Of a DNA stretch of 64,000 nucleotides, positions 60,001 through 64,000 are shown one piece after another (the stretch's first letter is position 1; each line of letters starts with the position of its first letter). The DNA is taken from positions 32,987,884 through 33,051,883 of the forward strand of contig CM074200.1 in assembly GCA_037179385.1 (NCBI GenBank), written 5' to 3'. The DNA is from Holothuria scabra (Eukaryota > Echinodermata > Holothuroidea > Aspidochirotida > Holothuriidae). A model generated the notes under the pieces. That model was not told the DNA's origin. It was given only the letters and a program-made list of their open reading frames with translations, and searched no databases. A program made the translations under genes and the position numbers.

Positions 60001-63000
60001 CTTTTATTAGTAAAATTAAATGATTGTTTTGTAGCTTTTACATTCTCTTGTCTTTGCAGCGACCACTTAGCTTTTCATTTAAGAGCTATTGGTTTAAATC
60101 GCGACGCAGCAAACAACGAAATTTAACATTAGTGTCTAATTTTCATGTCTCAAAGCTCGTGGTGAAAAAGTGACGCGTTTCGTTCTAAGGGAGATTTCTC
60201 GCTCTTGCTATTAAAGATAAATTCTTCGTTCGTCGCTTTTTGTATTCTCTTGTTCAAGCAGAAACCGCTTAGCTGTTTGGGAGCTATTGTTTGAAATAGC
60301 GACGTCACATTTTATGATTATTTATATTTGCGCCTTTGCTTGCAAGCCGAACGGCCGGTGGAGAAATTACTGACACGCTTTTTCTTTTCTTAGGCATGTT
60401 TCTTGCTTTATTTAATACAATTAAATAATTCGCTCGTCGCGTTAACATTCTCTTGTTCTTGCAGAAACCACATAGCTCTTTTGGAGCTATTGTGTGAAAT
60501 TGCGACGCAGTAAACTATAATTATTAAAACGGTTGGAAAATTTGCGAGCCTCAAACCTCGTGGTGAAAACGTGACACGCTTCGTTCTTATACACATTCCT
60601 CGATCTAGCTATTGAAGTTAAATGCTTCATTCGTCGATTTTTGTATTCTCTTGTTTCAGCCGAGACCACTAAGCTGTTTGGGTGCTATTGTTTTAAATAG
60701 CGACGCAGAAAGTTAAAATTATTAATATTCGTGCCTTATTTGGGAGCCTAAAACCTCGTTGTGAAATTAGTGACGCGCTTGTTTATGAGGCATGTTTCTC
60801 GCTGTTATTAGTAAAATCAAATGATTGTGTTGTCGCTTTTACATTCTCTTGTCTTTGCAGCGACCACTTAGCTTTTCATTTTAGAGCTATTGTTTAAAAT
60901 CGCGACGCAGCAAACAACGAAATTTAACATTCGTGTCTAATTTTCGAGTCTCAAAGCTCGTGGTGAAAAAGTGACGCGTTTCGTTCTAAGGGAAATTTCA
61001 CGCTCTTGCTATTAAAGATAAATTCTTCGTTCGTCGTTTTTTGTATTCTCTTGTCCTAGCAGAGACCACTTAGCTGTTTGGGAGCTAGTGTTTGAAAGAG
61101 CGACGTCGCAACTTATGATTAATTATATTTGCTCCTTTCTTTGCAAGCCTAACGGCCGGTGGAAGAATTAGTGACGCGCATTTTTTTTTTTTTTTTCTGA
61201 GGCATGTTTCTCGCTTTTATTAATTAAATTGAATAATTCGCTCGTCGCGTTAACATTCTCTTGTTGTTGCAGAAACCACAAAGCTCTTTGGGAAGTATTG
61301 TGTAAAAACGCGACGCAGTAACCTTTTATTATTAAAACGGTTGGAAAATTTGCGAGCCTCAAACCTCGTGGCAAAAAGTGACACGGTTGCGTTCTCATTC
61401 ACATTCCTCGATCTAGCTAAGTATTTAAATGCTTTATTCGTCGATTTTTGTATTCTCTTGTTCCAGCCGAGACCACTCAGCTGTTTAGGAGCTACTGTTT
61501 AAAATAGCGACGCAGAAAGTTAAATTATTTATATCCGTGACTTATTTGGGAGCCTAAAAGCTTGTGGTGAAATTAGTGACGCGCTTGTTTATGAGGCATG
61601 TTTCTAGCTTTTATTAGTAAAATTAAATGATTGTGTTGTCGCTTTTACATTCTCTTGTCTTTCCAGCGACCACTTAGCTTTTCATTTTAGAGCTATTGTT
61701 TAAAATCGCGACGCAGCAAACAACGAAATTTAACATTCGTGTCTAATTTTCATGTCTCAAAGCTCGTGGTGAAAAAGTGACGCGCTTCGTTCTAAGGGAA
61801 ATTTCACGCTCTTGCTATTAAAGATAAATTCTTCGTTCGTCGTTTTTTGTATTCTCTTGTCCTAGCAGAGACCACTTAGCTGTTTGGGAGCTAGTGTTTG
61901 AAAGAGCGACGTCGCAACTTATGATTATTTATATTTGCGCCTTTCTTTGCAAGCCTAACGGCCGGTGGAAGAATTAGTGACGCGCATTTTTTTTTCTGAG
62001 GCATGTTTCTCGCTTTTATTAATTAAATTGAATAATTCGCTCGTCGCGTTAACATTCTCTTGTTGTTGCAGAAACCACAAAGCTCTTTGGGAAGTATTGT
62101 GTAAAATCGCGACGCAGTAACCTTTTATTATTAAAACGGTTGGAAAATTTGCGAGCCTCAAACCTCGTGGTAAAAAGTGACACGTTGCGTTCTTATACAC
62201 ATTCCTCGATCAAGCAATTTAGTTAAATGCTTCATTCGTCGATTTTTGTATTCCCTTGGTCTAGCCGAGACCACTAAGCTGATTGGAAGCTATTGTTTTA
62301 AATAGCGACGCAGAAAGTTAAAATTATTTATATTCGTGCCTTATTGGGGAGCCTAAATGCTCGTTGTGAAATTAGTGACGAGCTTGTTTATGAGGCATGT
62401 TTCTCGCTGTTATTAGTAAAATTAAATGATTTTGTTGTCGCTTTTACATCCTCTTGCCTTTGAAGCGACCACTTAGCTTTTCATTTAAGAGCTATTGTTT
62501 AAAATCGCGACGCAGCAAACAACGAAATTTAACATTAGTGTCTAATTTTCATGTCTCAAAGCTCGTGGTGAAAAAGTGACGCGTTTCGTTCTAAGGAAGA
62601 TTTCACGCTCTTGCTATTAAAGACAAATTCTTCGTTCGTCGCTTTTTGTATTCTCTTGTTCTAGCAGAAACCACTTATCTGTTTGGGAGTTATTCTTTAA
62701 AATTGTAACGCAGAAAGTTAAAATTATTTAAATTTGTGCCTTATTTGGGAGCCTAAACACTCGTGGTGAAATTAGTGACGCGCTTGTTTATGGGGCATGT
62801 TTTTCGCTTTTATTAGTAAAATTAAATGATTGTTTTGTAGCTTTTACATTCTCTTGTCTTTGCAGCGACCACTTAGCTTTTCATTTGAGAGCAGCTTTTG
62901 TTTAAAATCGCGACGCAGCAAACAACGAAATTTAACATTAGTGTCTAATTTTCATGTCTCAAAGCTCGTGGTGAAAAAGTGACGCGTTTCGTTCTAAGGG

Positions 63001-64000
63001 AGATTTCTCGCTCTTGCTATTAAAGATAAATTCTTCGTTCGTCGCTTTTTGTATTCTCTTGTTCAAGCAGAAACCGCTTAGCTGTTTGTGAGCTATTGTT
63101 TAAAATTGTAACGCAGAAAGTTAAAATTATTTATATTCGTGCCCTGTATGGGACACTTAAAGCTCGTGTTGAAATTAGTGACGCGCTTGTTATGAGGCAT
63201 GTTTCTCGCTTTTATTAGAAAAATTAAAAGATTTTGTTGTCGCTTTTACATCCTCTTGCCTTTGAAGCGACCACTTAGCTTTTCATTTAAGAGCTATTGT
63301 TTAAAATCGCGACGCAGCAAACAACGAAATTTAACATTAGTGTCTAATTTTCATGTCTCAAAGCTCGTGGTGAAAAAGTGACGCGTTTCGTTCTAAGCGA
63401 GATTTCACGCTCTTGCTATTAAAGACAAATTCTTCGTTCGTCGCTTTTTGTATTCTCTTGTTCTAGCAGAAACCACTTATCTGTTTGGGAGTTATTCTTT
63501 AAAATTGTAACGCAGAAAGTTAAAATTATTTAAATTTGTGCCTTATTTGGGAGCCTAAACACTCGTGGTGAAATTAGTGACGCGCTTGTTTATGGGGCAT
63601 GTTTTTCGCTTTTATTAGTAAAATTAAATGATTGTTTTGTAGCTTTTACATTCTCTTGTCTTTGCAGCGACCACTTAGCTTTTCATTTGAGAGCAGCTTT
63701 TGTTTAAAATCGCGACGCAGCAAACAACGAAATTTAACATTAGTGTCTAATTTTCATGTCTCAAAGCTCGTGGTGAAAAAGTGACGCGTTTCGTTCTAAG
63801 GGAGATTTCTCGCTCTTGCTATTAAAGATAAATTCTTCGTTCGTCGCTTTTTGTATTCTCTTGTTCAAGCAGAAACCGCTTAGCTGTTTGTGAGCTATTG
63901 TTTAAAATTGTAACGCAGAAAGTTAAAATTATTTATATTCGTGCCCTGTATGGGACACTTAAAGCTCGTGTTGAAATTAGTGACGCGCTTGTTATGAGGC

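Larger units (their letters stand above)
36800..64000. repeat. About 200-bp satellite array with higher-order structure
   Basis: About 27.2 kb, some 136 monomers, running off the right edge. Every monomer has a TATTCTCTTGT box, a CRACCACWTAGCT box, GTTTAAAAT..CGACGCA, CTCGTGGTGAAA followed by GTGACGCGCTT, and ends near TTATTAGTAAAATTAAAT or CTATTAAAGATAAATTCTTC. Adjacent monomers alternate between types, giving 401-bp dimers and 802-bp tetramers (near-identical copies at 57981, 58783 and 59585). Subtypes include one with GCGACGTCGCAAC plus CGGCCGGTGG and one with CAAAACGGTTGGAAAATTT. Many 60-110-codon open frames recur at the same monomer position and are by-products of the repeat. Confidence 0.95.

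Noticed and set aside
37416..62200. Minus-strand frames of about 75-113 codons containing CHFLPRGLRL and AMWFLQQ
   Set aside because: They track one satellite subtype across junctions of monomers; ends vary with T-tract slippage, with no sign of protein-level selection.
46650..63381. Many 60-151-codon open frames repeated in the satellite
   Set aside because: They recur at the same monomer phase, include poly-F from T tracts, and change with tract length; they are a by-product of the repeat, not genes.
36800..64000. 5S, snRNA or spliced-leader gene cluster
   Set aside because: The period would fit, but I found no B box, no Sm site next to a recognisable snRNA, and no conserved RNA sequence known to me.
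36800..64000. CENP-B box in the satellite
   Set aside because: TTCG occurs often, but the TTCG, A and CGGG pattern with correct spacing was not found.

Overview
This is nuclear DNA from an animal, most likely a marine invertebrate deuterostome. An echinoderm is my best guess, but that rests only on the intron-rich gene layout and the style of the interspersed repeats. One gene can be supported with confidence. It is the minus-strand orthologue of GCC1 (GCC88), a golgin of the trans-Golgi network. I traced fifteen coding exons between 20088 and 206. All have splice sites and compatible phases, and together they encode about 672 residues from a start methionine to just before the GRIP domain, which must lie beyond the left edge. 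Fourteen introns are complete and a fifteenth is cut by the left edge; one uses a GC donor. The gene's promoter and any 5' untranslated exons were not located.

Layout. 1-236: a 39-bp minisatellite that appears to be built from the exon 15/intron boundary. 206-20088: GCC1 exons and introns. The introns carry a tRNA-derived SINE family, an interspersed family rich in TGACCTTTGACCT (also a 156-bp tandem array of it), a small MITE and several older repeats. 20.3-23.1 kb: three neighbouring inverted-repeat structures, which are a 738-bp TIR element, a 21-bp tandem/hairpin cluster, and a 1174-bp Foldback-like element with tandem-repeat arms and a 9-bp flanking duplication. 23.16-23.25 kb: a 42-bp near-perfect palindrome followed by GGCGGAATG repeats. 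23.3-27.2 kb: no gene seen; one small hAT-like MITE and old repeats.

27.25-36.70 kb: four tandem copies of a large repeat (two of about 3.17 kb, one of 2.11 kb, one cut by the gap). Every copy carries an identical 64-bp hairpin with 30-bp perfect arms. 36.70-36.80 kb: 100 Ns. 36.80-64.00 kb: an uninterrupted satellite array of about 136 monomers of about 200 bp, with several monomer subtypes, 401-bp dimers, 802-bp tetramers and a multi-kilobase higher-order repeat of about 4.2-5.0 kb. It runs off the right edge and contains no credible gene.

The window therefore goes from a housekeeping golgin gene, through a zone of foldback elements, into satellite DNA that could be pericentromeric, centromeric or subtelomeric. 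The join between the two tandem arrays is an assembly gap and should not be trusted as a physical junction.
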